From: Sporosarcina aquimarina
GTDB lineage: Bacteria; Bacillota; Bacilli; Bacillales_A; Planococcaceae
Reading direction: 5' to 3'
Length of the DNA stretch: 64,000 bases
NCBI RefSeq assembly: GCF_023715615.1
Contig: NZ_JAMBOM010000001.1
Location: 1,240,001 to 1,304,000, forward strand
The stretch's first letter is position 1. Every line of letters begins with the position of its first letter. The position numbers were made by a program, and so were the translations under genes. Below the pieces are notes generated by a model. The model did not search any database. It was given only the letters and a program-made list of their open reading frames with translations, and was not told where the DNA came from. Positions 17,751 to 26,717 of the stretch are shown one piece after another.

Positions 17751-19445
17751 TTGTTAAGTGAACTATCTATTAAAAATTTCGCAATTATAGAAGACCTGGA
17801 TGTCTCATTTGAAGAGGGACTTACCGTTCTGACAGGTGAAACAGGTGCAGGTAAGTCCATCATTATTGATGCCGTTCAGCTTGTTGCGGGAGGACGAGGT
17901 TCTGTTGAATTCATCCGTCATGGCACGAAAAAAGCGGAACTGGAAGCAATGTTTGAAATTCCTGATTCCCACCATCCAGTTTTTCAAAAACTGAGTGAAG
18001 TAGGTATAGAAGCCGAAGAGGGTACTATCATTTTGCGCAGAGAGTTGAACCATAGCGGCAAAACGACTTGTCGGGTTAATGGAAAGCTGGTTACCATTGC
18101 GATTCTTCGTGAAATTGGAAGTCAGTTGATTGATATCCACGGTCAGCATGAGAATCAGGAATTGATGCACCAGAAGCGACATATCCATTTATTGGACTCG
18201 TTTGCTGGATCACCATTTAAGCGCGCGATGAAAAACTATGCAGAATTATACGAAGACTATGTAAAGTTGCACAAAAAGTTAAGTCTTGCATCGGAAAACG
18301 AACAGCAAATTGCTCAACGTATCGATCTGTATACATTTCAGTTAACCGAAATCGATGAAGCTGCTCTCAAAATCGATGAAGAAGAAACATTGGAATCCGA
18401 GCGAGTTAAGCTTCAGCATTTCCACCGTCTTTTTGATCGGTTAAATAGTGCATACGAAGCCATTCAAGGTGATTCCCGTGCGTTGGATTACCTTGGAACA
18501 GCAATGAGTGACCTGGAAGATGCTGCGTCAGTGGATGGGGATTTAAAAACTCTTGCAGAAACCACTGGAGAAAGTTTCTATTCACTGCAGGATGTCGCCC
18601 ATGACATTAAAGGCATGATTGATGAAATGGAATATGATCCAAATCGTTTAGAAATTGTCGAAGATCGATTAGCCCTGTTAACAACTCTTAAACGAAAGTA
18701 TGGCAATTCCGTTGAAGAAATATTACTGTATCGGGATAAAATTGCCGATCGATTAGATGAGCTCATTAACCGGGATGACCGTCTTGAAAAAGAACAAGAA
18801 AAATTACAGCATTTACGTGCAGACTTGGAAATCGAAGCAGGGGAACTTTCTGCAATTCGAAAAGAGTCATCATCGATGCTAGAACAAGCAATTATGGAAC
18901 AACTTCGTCAACTACATATGGCGAAAGCCGAATTCCAGGTCAAAATTGAACGGAAAGAAGCCGGTTCTTTTGATTATAATGGATTCGATGATGTCGCATT
19001 TTATATATCGACCAATGTTGGTGAACCCATGAAGCCTCTTGTTAAAGTCGCTTCTGGTGGTGAGTTATCACGTGTAATGCTTGCGTTAAAAACAATTTTC
19101 TCCAAACACCAAGGCATCACATCGATTATCTTTGACGAAGTCGATACGGGCGTAAGTGGTCGTGTAGCGCAAGCGATTGCAGAAAAAATTGCAATGGTTG
19201 CGATGAATTCCCAAGTATTATGTATTTCCCATTTGCCTCAAGTTGCTGCAATGGCAGATCATCATTACCTCATCCGTAAAGAGGTGACAGATGAACGTAC
19301 ACGGACATCAATTCAAGATGTATTAGATGAAGATCGCACTAGAGAGTTGTCTCGAATGTTATCAGGTGCTGAAGTGACGCCATTAACGTTGCGTCATGCT
19401 GACGAATTACTGCAGCTTGCTGAAGCGCGTAAAAGCATATTGTAA
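17751..19445 (+). CDS. recN: DNA repair protein RecN
   Basis: 564 residues (about 575 in B. subtilis). SMC-like ATPase acting early at double-strand breaks. Walker A is GETGAGKSIIIDAV (about 29-42), the ABC signature is VASGGELSRVMLALK (about 428-442), Walker B SIIFDEVDTGVSG (about 456-468); coiled coils fill 150-400. TTG start at 17751 after AAAGGGGGG. ahrC-recN order is conserved in Firmicutes. Confidence 0.95.
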   Translation: MLSELSIKNFAIIEDLDVSFEEGLTVLTGETGAGKSIIIDAVQLVAGGRGSVEFIRHGTKKAELEAMFEIPDSHHPVFQKLSEVGIEAEEGTIILRRELNHSGKTTCRVNGKLVTIAILREIGSQLIDIHGQHENQELMHQKRHIHLLDSFAGSPFKRAMKNYAELYEDYVKLHKKLSLASENEQQIAQRIDLYTFQLTEIDEAALKIDEEETLESERVKLQHFHRLFDRLNSAYEAIQGDSRALDYLGTAMSDLEDAASVDGDLKTLAETTGESFYSLQDVAHDIKGMIDEMEYDPNRLEIVEDRLALLTTLKRKYGNSVEEILLYRDKIADRLDELINRDDRLEKEQEKLQHLRADLEIEAGELSAIRKESSSMLEQAIMEQLRQLHMAKAEFQVKIERKEAGSFDYNGFDDVAFYISTNVGEPMKPLVKVASGGELSRVMLALKTIFSKHQGITSIIFDEVDTGVSGRVAQAIAEKIAMVAMNSQVLCISHLPQVAAMADHHYLIRKEVTDERTRTSIQDVLDEDRTRELSRMLSGAEVTPLTLRHADELLQLAEARKSIL

Positions 19446-19454
19446 AAATTAAAG

Positions 19455-19487
19455 GAATATCGGGTGGTGATCCCGATATTCTTTTTC
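19455..19487 (+). terminator. Terminator after recN
   Basis: Perfect 10-pair stem GAATATCGGG / CCCGATATTC with loop TGGTGAT and TTTTTC tail. Confidence 0.92.
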
Positions 19488-19573
19488 AATTCCACCTTTG
19501 CATGTTTTACCCTTTCATAACAACCTTCATAACGCACACTCTATAGGTAATCTAAAATCGAAGGAGGTGACTT

Positions 19574-20548
19574 ATGGAATGGAGTAGACAGCTGAAACTT
19601 TTCATGGCGTCTGTTGTGATGATTGTAGGTATGTCCTTTAGTTCTATCGTTGCGTTTGCGGCAAGCAGTTCTTTAATTCCAATGGGGAATTCGATTGGAA
19701 TTCAACTGGAGCTAGCGGGTGTCTTTGTGACAAGTGATGTGCCGCTGAGTAAAAAGAATGCTTCGCTTAAAGCTGGAGATCAGTTAGTGAGCATCGACGG
19801 CACGTCTATTGAATCACTGAAGACCTTAAATGAAAAAGTGGGAGTAATTGAAGATGAATCTGTCGTAAAGCTCGTTCTCAAACGTGATGAAAATGACGTG
19901 ACAGTAGAAGCGGACGGATTGTCATTCAAGCGAGCACTACCCTTTTTGAAGGACACGACAGAAGGAACAGGGACGCTAACATATGTCGACCTAAACGATG
20001 GAACGTATGGAGCACTTGGACACCAAATCATTGATAGTTCTCTAAACAGTGCACCGAATTTCGATAGTGGCTCCATTTACTTGTCGGAAATCGAACAAAT
20101 TAAGAAAAGCACCCCAGGAAACCCCGGCTATAAGATCTCTTCAATCATCAATCAGGATAAAACGCTCGGTTCGATTTTAACCAATAGTGTTTATGGAATC
20201 TTTGGCGATTGGAATACTTCTTATAAGGAAGTCTTGACGGAACCATTGGAAGTTATGCAACCAACAGAGTTAACTGTTGGAAAGGCTGAGATTTTAACGA
20301 CGATTCAAGGAACTGAAGTCGAATCGTTTGAGATTGAAATCTCGAAGCTGTCCAATGATTCATTTCAATTTAAACTGACAGATAAGCGTCTCCTAGAAAA
20401 AACAGGGGGCATTTTGCAAGGGATGAGCGGTAGTCCTGTTATCCAAAAAGGAAAATTTGTCGGCGCAGTCACCCATATGTTTGTAGACGAGCCTGAAAAA
20501 GGAGCCGGTCTATTCCTTGGAAAAATGACAGAAGTAGGTGCGAAGTAA
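19574..20548 (+). CDS. spoIVB: SpoIVB serine peptidase (S55), shortened N-terminus
   Basis: 324 residues against about 426 in B. subtilis. A signal/membrane segment (9-29) leads after only a few residues into LIPMGNSIGIQLELAGVFVT, normally found about 70 residues later. A PDZ domain (about 52-115) and the protease domain follow, with the catalytic His in GALGHQIID and catalytic Ser in GMSGSPVIQKGKFVGAVTHM. SpoIVB is secreted by the forespore and triggers pro-sigma-K processing in the mother cell. So catalysis looks intact while the regulatory N-terminal part is cut. GGAGGTGACTT precedes the ATG. Confidence 0.88.
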   Translation: MEWSRQLKLFMASVVMIVGMSFSSIVAFAASSSLIPMGNSIGIQLELAGVFVTSDVPLSKKNASLKAGDQLVSIDGTSIESLKTLNEKVGVIEDESVVKLVLKRDENDVTVEADGLSFKRALPFLKDTTEGTGTLTYVDLNDGTYGALGHQIIDSSLNSAPNFDSGSIYLSEIEQIKKSTPGNPGYKISSIINQDKTLGSILTNSVYGIFGDWNTSYKEVLTEPLEVMQPTELTVGKAEILTTIQGTEVESFEIEISKLSNDSFQFKLTDKRLLEKTGGILQGMSGSPVIQKGKFVGAVTHMFVDEPEKGAGLFLGKMTEVGAK

Positions 20549-20552
20549 ACGA

Positions 20553-20589
20553 AAAACAGCCAACTCTTTTTCAGAGTTGGCTGTTTTCT
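20553..20589 (+). terminator. Terminator after spoIVB
   Basis: AAAACAGCCAACTCT pairs perfectly with AGAGTTGGCTGTTTT across a TTTTC loop. Confidence 0.93.
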
Positions 20590-20621
20590 GTTAAACTAAA
20601 GTGTTAAAAATTAATGAATTC

Positions 20622-20628
20622 TGTCGAA
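20622..20628 (+). promoter_or_regulatory. 0A box upstream of spo0A (distal)
   Basis: TGTCGAA, an exact match to the Spo0A binding core, 70 bases upstream of a second identical copy. Suggests autoregulation by Spo0A~P. Confidence 0.6.
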
Positions 20629-20674
20629 ATAAAGAGAAACCGTACGCCATTGGATTCATTTTATATTTCAATAA

Positions 20675-20699
20675 AGGAAATGCAGAACCTTTGTCGAAA
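20675..20699 (+). promoter_or_regulatory. Sigma-H-type spo0A promoter overlapped by a 0A box
   Basis: AGGAAAT at 20675-20681 and GTCGAAA at 20693-20699, 11 bases apart, fit the sigma-H consensus (RnAGGAwww N11-12 RnnGAAT) with one mismatch. The 0A core TGTCGAA at 20692-20698 lies on the -10 region. This is the layout expected for the sporulation promoter Ps of spo0A; the assignment is by motif only. Confidence 0.6.
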
Positions 20700-20773
20700 A
20701 TTTTATCAAGCAAGGAATCGACAGGGAATTGCAGCAACAGACTTGCTGCGTGTCAATCAAGGGGGAATTGAGA

Positions 20774-21568
20774 ATGGGAAAAATTAAAATAGCAATAGCT
20801 GATGATAACAAAGAGCTTGTGAAAACAATGACTGCTTATTTTGAGAAGCATCCTGAAATAGATGTGCTATGGACAGCTCAAAATGGAAAGCAGTGTTTAC
20901 TGAATTTAGAACAATCCGTTCCCGACGTGCTATTACTGGACATCATTATGCCTTATTTGGATGGTATTGCGGTATTGGAGCAAATTCGTTCTAATGATGA
21001 GACTGCTGATTTGAAAATTATAATGCTGACAGCCTTTGGACAAGAAGATGTAATGACACAAGCCGCTGGATTAGGCGCTTCCTACTTCATGTTAAAGCCC
21101 TTTGAATTTGAACAGCTCGTTAACCAGATTTTCCAAGCCGCTAGCGTACAGAAACCATCGCGTGAACAACAACCCGCACAACAAGCTGTCAAAGCCGAAG
21201 AAGGCGTTTCTCAAAAAGTACTAGATACAGCTATTACGACAACCATTAAAGAAATTGGAGTTCCCGCTCATATTAAAGGCTATTCATACCTTCGAGAAGC
21301 AATCCAAATGGTTTACAATGATAATGATTTACTCGGTGCTGTAACTAAAATATTGTACCCTGAAATTGCAGAAAAGTATAAAACAACTCCTTCACGGGTA
21401 GAGCGAGCTATTCGACATGCAATTGAAGTTGCATGGAATCGAGGGAATTATGAAGTTATCTCAAAAACGTTTGGCTACACAGTTCATCATTTAAAGAGTA
21501 AACCTACAAATAGTGAATTCATCGCAATGATCGCTGACAAAATCCGTTTGGAACATATGGCGAGCTAA
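20774..21568 (+). CDS. spo0A: Sporulation master regulator Spo0A
   Basis: 264 residues, full length. Receiver domain 1-125 with acidic pocket (ADDN), phospho-acceptor Asp in [20 protein letters not shown] and Lys in FMLKPFEF; variable Gln/Pro linker; C-terminal effector domain with the recognition helix region [19 protein letters not shown] and the conserved [17 protein letters not shown]. Phosphorelay output that represses abrB and activates spoIIA, spoIIE and spoIIG. ATG 20774 follows GGGGG at 20761-20765. Complete, in contrast with the degraded spoIIIA operon. Confidence 0.97.
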   Translation: MGKIKIAIADDNKELVKTMTAYFEKHPEIDVLWTAQNGKQCLLNLEQSVPDVLLLDIIMPYLDGIAVLEQIRSNDETADLKIIMLTAFGQEDVMTQAAGLGASYFMLKPFEFEQLVNQIFQAASVQKPSREQQPAQQAVKAEEGVSQKVLDTAITTTIKEIGVPAHIKGYSYLREAIQMVYNDNDLLGAVTKILYPEIAEKYKTTPSRVERAIRHAIEVAWNRGNYEVISKTFGYTVHHLKSKPTNSEFIAMIADKIRLEHMAS

Positions 21569-21617
21569 TGTTCTTTGCTGTTGAATGCAGGTATAAGCAA
21601 AAAAACTAAAAAAATAC

Positions 21618-21648
21618 AAAGGCGGGAGATCTTGGTCCTGCCTTTTTG
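21618..21648 (+). terminator. Terminator after spo0A
   Basis: AAAGGCGGGA at 21618-21627 pairs with TCCTGCCTTT at 21636-21645 with one wobble, then TT. I see nothing else in the roughly 300 bases between spo0A and the next gene. Confidence 0.82.
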
Positions 21649-21888
21649 TGTGCCCTTTATTCCTAGGTAGTCTAATGAATCAATACGCAGTAATTTTACC
21701 TATTCTGAATTTTGAAGGTGGAAAGCATCCCAGTTTACTTTTTTCCTAATAGATAAGCCGCTGGGAACTGTGTGAAAAGATGCAAAACTTTATTGTTCAG
21801 TGAAACGCAAAAGGACTAAGTATAGACGAAACACCTATTTCTTATAATGGTTAAAGATTTATAATGGATGAAGGGAGAGGTGAACAAA

Positions 21889-23451
21889 GTGTTATATGAA
21901 AACGATTTCATCGAATTGACACGAAATGAAAACACGATAAAAATGCGTACAAAAAAGAGCGGTTTTCCCATTAAATCTTTTGACAAGATCACACAAAAAT
22001 TACCCCGATTAAAAATTACATCCTTTCCAGAGCTTCGTCGAGCACTTTCTACTGAAGGAAACGAAGGAGAAATCGCTACATACGCTCCAGTTATTGAAAT
22101 TATCGTTTCTTCCGACAAAATGAAAGCAGAAGCTGAAATTTACTTGACTGAAGCTGAAATTGAAGAAAAAAGAAATGAGCTTCCCTCATTAGTAGCAGAG
22201 GCTTTAAAAAGTAAAGGCATTCAGCCGGGTCAATATAACGTAAGTTGGAATGCGGTTAAGGCGCGACAAACCATTGTGGTAGCTGAAGGCAAATTCCCTG
22301 TAAAAGGCGATGATGCACGTATTACATACATAGAAGTTCCTGAAAGACGACCAGTTATACGCGCAGATGGATCTGCGGATTATTATGAGATGAATTTTGT
22401 GACGCCCATTAAAAAAGGCGACTGGCTGGGTGAAAAAACTCCAGCTCAAGATGGAACCCCAGGAATAGACGTTTTTGGAAATGAGATAGCGAGCAAGAAA
22501 GGGCTGGACAACAAGCTCTACTACGACAGAAAATCTGTTGAAGAAGTGGACGAAGACGGAAAAAAGGTCCTACGAGCAATCCATGGCGGAGTTTTGGAAT
22601 TTGTTAACGGCATCGTAGGAATCGGTCAACAACTCGTCATTAATGGGGATGTTGGGCCAGAAACCGGCTCCATTACTTTTGATGGCACCGTTGTGATTTC
22701 AGGTACGGTACTGGCAGGCTACAGCGTAAATGCCACAGGGGATATTTCGATTGGAGCAAACGAAGGGGTAACCAATGCAAAAGAAGTGAGATCTGAACAA
22801 GCTGATGTCTACATTAAAGGTGGTGTATTTGGAGGAGGTACAACTCTCATTGAAGCGAAAGGGAGTATCTTCATTAAACATGCTAATGAGTGTAGTCTTT
22901 TTTCGAATACTGTACAGGTTGGACTCTATTTGCTTGGATGCGAAGTGATTGCAGATTATGTTTATGTTGATCGTTATAAAGGGAAAATCATCGGTGGAAC
23001 AACCGAAGGGAAGTATCGGATAGAGTGTGCAACTGCTGGGAATCGGCATGAGCGTTCGACTTTGTTGTATGCGAAAGGAATCGATAAAGAAGTCGTCCAA
23101 ATTGAAGTTCAAAGAATGGCACAGTCGATTAAAAACTTACAAAAACAAATCGTTAAGTTAGAGTCGCATATTGAACCATTAGAAAAAATGATTACGACGC
23201 TAGTAGGACCTCAGCGTGAAGCATATGATAAGATACAAGATACGTTAACAACCAGCCGTGAAGAGATTTTTGTGCTCGATCAAGCCATTCAATCCAACTT
23301 ACAAATTATGAAATCAGCAATTCCTCCACAAATCGAAATTACACACGAAGCAAATCCTGGAGTATGTATTCATATTGGATCTAAGACTTCTATTATCGAA
23401 TCCCCTACAAAAGGTGTTTTTGAATTGATTGATGGGGTATTAAACATCTAA
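21889..23451 (+). CDS. DUF342 (FapA family) protein
   Basis: About 520 residues. The central half is the DUF342 right-handed parallel beta-helix, seen as repeats such as GDVGPETGSITFDGTVVISG, TVLAGYSVNATGDISIG and ADVYIKGGVFGG, followed by a coiled coil (about 405-480) of heptads like VQRMAQSIKNLQKQIVKLES. An N-terminal domain (1-150) precedes FVTPIKKGDWLGEKTPAQDG. FapA-type proteins are polymer-like and usually near polar or flagellar genes; here the neighbour is spo0A. I place the start at GTG 21889 (AGGGAGAGG 8 bases upstream); ATG 21868 is in frame upstream. Not present at this site in B. subtilis. Cellular role unknown. Confidence 0.8.
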   Translation: MLYENDFIELTRNENTIKMRTKKSGFPIKSFDKITQKLPRLKITSFPELRRALSTEGNEGEIATYAPVIEIIVSSDKMKAEAEIYLTEAEIEEKRNELPSLVAEALKSKGIQPGQYNVSWNAVKARQTIVVAEGKFPVKGDDARITYIEVPERRPVIRADGSADYYEMNFVTPIKKGDWLGEKTPAQDGTPGIDVFGNEIASKKGLDNKLYYDRKSVEEVDEDGKKVLRAIHGGVLEFVNGIVGIGQQLVINGDVGPETGSITFDGTVVISGTVLAGYSVNATGDISIGANEGVTNAKEVRSEQADVYIKGGVFGGGTTLIEAKGSIFIKHANECSLFSNTVQVGLYLLGCEVIADYVYVDRYKGKIIGGTTEGKYRIECATAGNRHERSTLLYAKGIDKEVVQIEVQRMAQSIKNLQKQIVKLESHIEPLEKMITTLVGPQREAYDKIQDTLTTSREEIFVLDQAIQSNLQIMKSAIPPQIEITHEANPGVCIHIGSKTSIIESPTKGVFELIDGVLNI

Positions 23452-23478
23452 GTCAAATATAGTCCAGGAGGCTGCTAT

Positions 23479-24207
23479 ATGTCTGTAGAAAACAAGGTAG
23501 AGAAACGTCGAGAAATTTATGCACATCGAGGTGCCTCAGGAAAATACTTTGAAAATACGATGAAGGCATTTTATGGAGCTGTTGAAGCAGGAGCAGATGG
23601 TATTGAATTAGATGTCCAATTGTCAAAAGATGGTGTCTTTTTTGTCATCCATGATTCTGATCTTTACCGCTTATCCGGTATCCGAAAAAAGATTTCGGAA
23701 ATGGAGGCAGCTGAAATTCAACAAATTCGTATTGGAAAGCGATTTTTGAGAGGAATAAAAGGCGATTCGATTCCGACTCTTTCTTCCGTGATTTCATTTG
23801 CAGCTTTGGAATCAGTGGGGTTAAATATTGAACTAAAAGAGACAGTTTCGGATCATCCGGAATGTCTTTCAACTTTATTGGACCAAATCTCAGTTCTTGA
23901 TGAAGTTTACATATCCTCATTCGATTATAGTTTGGTTAAAAAGGTAAAACAATTAGCCCCGGATATGGAAGCTGGATTGCTTCTTAAAAAATCAATGCTG
24001 ACAAATCACCAACTATCAGACTATCCTGCAGCAGATGCATTTCACTTTCACAAAAGAATGATGAAAGATCCTTATCTTAGCCAATGGCAACAAACAAAAA
24101 AAACGATAAGGGTTTACGGGGTAGATGGAGAAGAAGCTTTTGTCAAAAGTCCGCCAGACTTCATCTATGGATGGATTACAGACTATCCAGAACGGTTTAC
24201 CAAGTAA
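23479..24207 (+). CDS. yqiK: Glycerophosphodiester phosphodiesterase
   Basis: 242 residues with a full GDPD TIM barrel and no signal peptide, so cytoplasmic. AHRGASGKYFENTMKAF (about 14-30, catalytic His and Arg), ADGIELDVQLSKDG and FFVIHDSDLYRLS (metal ligands Glu, Asp and second His), and late GVDGEEAF. It would split glycerophosphodiesters into glycerol 3-phosphate and an alcohol. Same relative place as yqiK in B. subtilis, next to yqzF. AGGAGGCTGC precedes the ATG. Confidence 0.9.
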   Translation: MSVENKVEKRREIYAHRGASGKYFENTMKAFYGAVEAGADGIELDVQLSKDGVFFVIHDSDLYRLSGIRKKISEMEAAEIQQIRIGKRFLRGIKGDSIPTLSSVISFAALESVGLNIELKETVSDHPECLSTLLDQISVLDEVYISSFDYSLVKKVKQLAPDMEAGLLLKKSMLTNHQLSDYPAADAFHFHKRMMKDPYLSQWQQTKKTIRVYGVDGEEAFVKSPPDFIYGWITDYPERFTK

Positions 24208-24316
24208 TAACTGTAGTTTACTGTCTATTAGTTAATATCATGAATGGAAGCGAAAATGTTTTTGGAAATCAATTGTTGTGTTGACTAACAAAAAGGGCGA
24301 ATGAAGTTCATATATG

Positions 24317-24357
24317 AAATAGGAGACGTGGCAATTACGCCAAGTCTCCTATTTTTA
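24317..24357. terminator. Bidirectional terminator between yqiK and yqzF
   Basis: AAATAGGAGAC at 24317-24327 pairs with GTCTCCTATTT at 24344-24354; its distal arm reaches the yqzF stop codon. Confidence 0.85.
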
Positions 24358-24585
24358 TTTATTCTTTTTTTGTATTCTCCCTGTTCGCTGATCTCTTCGA
24401 AACAAAAATCCAGCAAAAAATCCGATGCTAACTGCAAGTAAAAGAAATCCTGCAATAAATTGCATCCATATGTATGGGAACGGACTAAATAAGATCCCGA
24501 ACAATGCATCACGCATTAACTTTATGCCAAGAGCGGCGGCAACACCTGGTATTACGAGCACTATGAACGCTGCCAAACGAGCCAT
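24355..24585 (-). CDS. yqzF: DUF2627 membrane protein YqzF
   Basis: 76 residues. Begins MARLAAFIVLVIPGVAAALG and has two membrane segments (about 4-22 and 38-60) with a basic C-terminus. The family is small, Bacillales-specific and of unknown function. Start at 24585 is set by GGATTGGAGGGG just upstream on the minus strand; a longer in-frame version to 24708 would run into the bkdR promoter region. Located between yqiK and bkdR as expected. Confidence 0.82.
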   Translation of the reverse strand: MARLAAFIVLVIPGVAAALGIKLMRDALFGILFSPFPYIWMQFIAGFLLLAVSIGFFAGFLFRRDQRTGRIQKKNK

Positions 24586-24710
24586 ATGAACCCCTCCAAT
24601 CCTTATTAATTTTACCTGCTGCCGAAAGATTGTCAAGACGCGAAGGATAATGTATGATAAAATTGGAAATGCAAAAGATTGCACAAAGGTGAGAGGGGGA
24701 TTGAACATCT

Positions 24711-26699
24711 TTGCAAAACATTTTAATAATTGATGCTGACCAAGAAAGCATTAGTGTTTTACAGCACATTGAGCAAATTGAAACTTACCAAATAATCGGT
24801 ATTGTTGATCGTACAGAGAACTGTGATTGCAGTAAGTTTGCGAGTCAGAACGGAATCCCTCATGGACCTAATCCAGAAAGTTTTCTTTCAGGAAATGTGC
24901 AACTAGTTCTAGATTTCTCAGGGGACTCCCCATTCATTTACAGTCAAACATATCCACAAATTACAGTGGTACCGAAATCCATTTGTCAACTTATCGTGAA
25001 GACTTTAGCTAATCACCAATCAGAATTAAATTCATTGCATTCAGAGATGTTGGTATACAAATCCATTTTCAACTCAGTTGGAGAAGGCATGATAGGAATT
25101 GACGAAACGGGTAACATAAACCTATTTAATGATAGCGCTTCCAAAATGCTTGATTTTTCAGCTGAAGATGTAATCGGAAAGCCAATTCTATCGATAATCC
25201 CTGCATCAGGTTTGCCGGACATTTTACAAAATGGTCATCCTGAATTCGATGTTGAACTTCAACTAACTAACGGGTTGGATATTTTGAGTTCCAGATATCC
25301 TATCGTCATGCCAGACGGCCATATAACTGGAGCGTTTGCTGTTTTTAAAGATGTGACAGGAGTTATTCGCACAGCAGAAGAAATTACAGACCTAAAGCGA
25401 GTTAAAACGATGCTTGAGGCAATAATTCACTCCAGTGATGATGCAATATCCGTCGTAGATTCTGAAGGATTAGGAATCTTAGTCAATCCAGCCTACACAC
25501 GGTTAACAGGTTTAACAGAAAGTGAAGTAATTGGTCAACCGGCAACTGTCGACATTAGTTCGGGAGAAAGTATTCACATGAGGGTCCTTGAGACGAAAAG
25601 ACCTGCACGCGGTGTTAATATGCAAATCGGTGAAAATAATCGAGATGTGATTGTAAATGTTGCACCGATAATTGTTGACCAGGAAGTGAAAGGCAGTGTC
25701 GGTGTCATACACGATATTACAGAAATACGCAGTCTTATGAAACAACTTGACCATGCAAAAGCGATGATTCGAGAGTTAGAATCGACGTATACATTCGATG
25801 ATATTATCGGAACCAATGAAGACCTGCTAATTGCAGTTAGTCAAGCAAAAATTGCAGCGGGATCGGAAATCCCAGTGATGCTTCGAGGCGAACCAGGGAG
25901 TGGAAAAGAACTTTTCGCTCATGCCATTCATACAGGAAGTAGAAGAAATGATGGAGAGTTCATGAGGGTTTCTTGTGCATCATTAGATGTAGATGCAATT
26001 GAGGTTGCACTCATGCACACTGAAATTCAACATGAAAAAAGTTCAGGAACGCTGTTTTTGGACGAAATTACCGAATTGAAACCTGATGTACAGAAAAAGC
26101 TCTTAGAATACCTAACTTCTGGACGTATCACGGCAGCGGGACAGCCGATACAACTGACAGTGAGAATTATTACGTCCTCTGCAGCTAACTTGGAACGCGC
26201 TGTTCACGAGGGAGTCCTTTGCGAAGACTTGTACTATCAACTCACCCGCATGTCTATCCGGATTCCTCCGTTGCGAACAAGGACAGATGATATTGAGCTT
26301 TTGACAGATGTTCTCCTCGCAATGCTAAATCAGGAATTCGGAATGACGATTCAGCATGTGACATTTAAGGCGATGCAACGTCTACAATCCTATGAGTGGC
26401 CAGGAAATGTCCGTGAACTGGAAAATGTGTTAAGTAGAGCGATGATCTTAACGGAAGCAGGTTCTACAAAGCTCGATGAAGCGGACATCGTACGAGCATT
26501 GTCTTCGCGTAGTGAACAGCGAACAGATTCAGGAATACCTGATAAGCGGACGCTTGCTTCGCTGATGGAAGATCATGAAAAGGTATTGCTGGAGACCTCG
26601 TTGAAGGAAAATAACGGTCAAAAAGTTTTGGCAGCTGATCGACTTGGCATTTCACTTCGGTCCTTGTACTACAAGTTAGAAAAATACAAATTGATTTAA
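24711..26699 (+). CDS. bkdR: BkdR-type regulator lacking sigma-54 contact motifs
   Basis: 662 residues. An N-terminal receiver-like part (1-110), two PAS domains (about 115-225 and 235-345), an AAA+ domain and a Fis-type helix-turn-helix (VLAADRLGISLRSLYYKLEK). B. subtilis BkdR activates the bkd operon with sigma-54. Here Walker A (GEPGSGKE, 393-400) and Walker B (TLFLDEI, about 447-453) remain, but the GAFTGA loop between them is missing: Walker A and B are about 52 residues apart instead of about 65. The arginine fingers are also gone (normally FREDLYYRL, here Cys504 and Gln510 in LCEDLYYQL). It probably binds DNA and a ligand but cannot remodel sigma-54 holoenzyme. TTG start after GAGAGGGGG. 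Confidence 0.85.
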   Translation: MQNILIIDADQESISVLQHIEQIETYQIIGIVDRTENCDCSKFASQNGIPHGPNPESFLSGNVQLVLDFSGDSPFIYSQTYPQITVVPKSICQLIVKTLANHQSELNSLHSEMLVYKSIFNSVGEGMIGIDETGNINLFNDSASKMLDFSAEDVIGKPILSIIPASGLPDILQNGHPEFDVELQLTNGLDILSSRYPIVMPDGHITGAFAVFKDVTGVIRTAEEITDLKRVKTMLEAIIHSSDDAISVVDSEGLGILVNPAYTRLTGLTESEVIGQPATVDISSGESIHMRVLETKRPARGVNMQIGENNRDVIVNVAPIIVDQEVKGSVGVIHDITEIRSLMKQLDHAKAMIRELESTYTFDDIIGTNEDLLIAVSQAKIAAGSEIPVMLRGEPGSGKELFAHAIHTGSRRNDGEFMRVSCASLDVDAIEVALMHTEIQHEKSSGTLFLDEITELKPDVQKKLLEYLTSGRITAAGQPIQLTVRIITSSAANLERAVHEGVLCEDLYYQLTRMSIRIPPLRTRTDDIELLTDVLLAMLNQEFGMTIQHVTFKAMQRLQSYEWPGNVRELENVLSRAMILTEAGSTKLDEADIVRALSSRSEQRTDSGIPDKRTLASLMEDHEKVLLETSLKENNGQKVLAADRLGISLRSLYYKLEKYKLI

Positions 26700-26717
26700 C
26701 GAAAGTGAGGTGACGGG

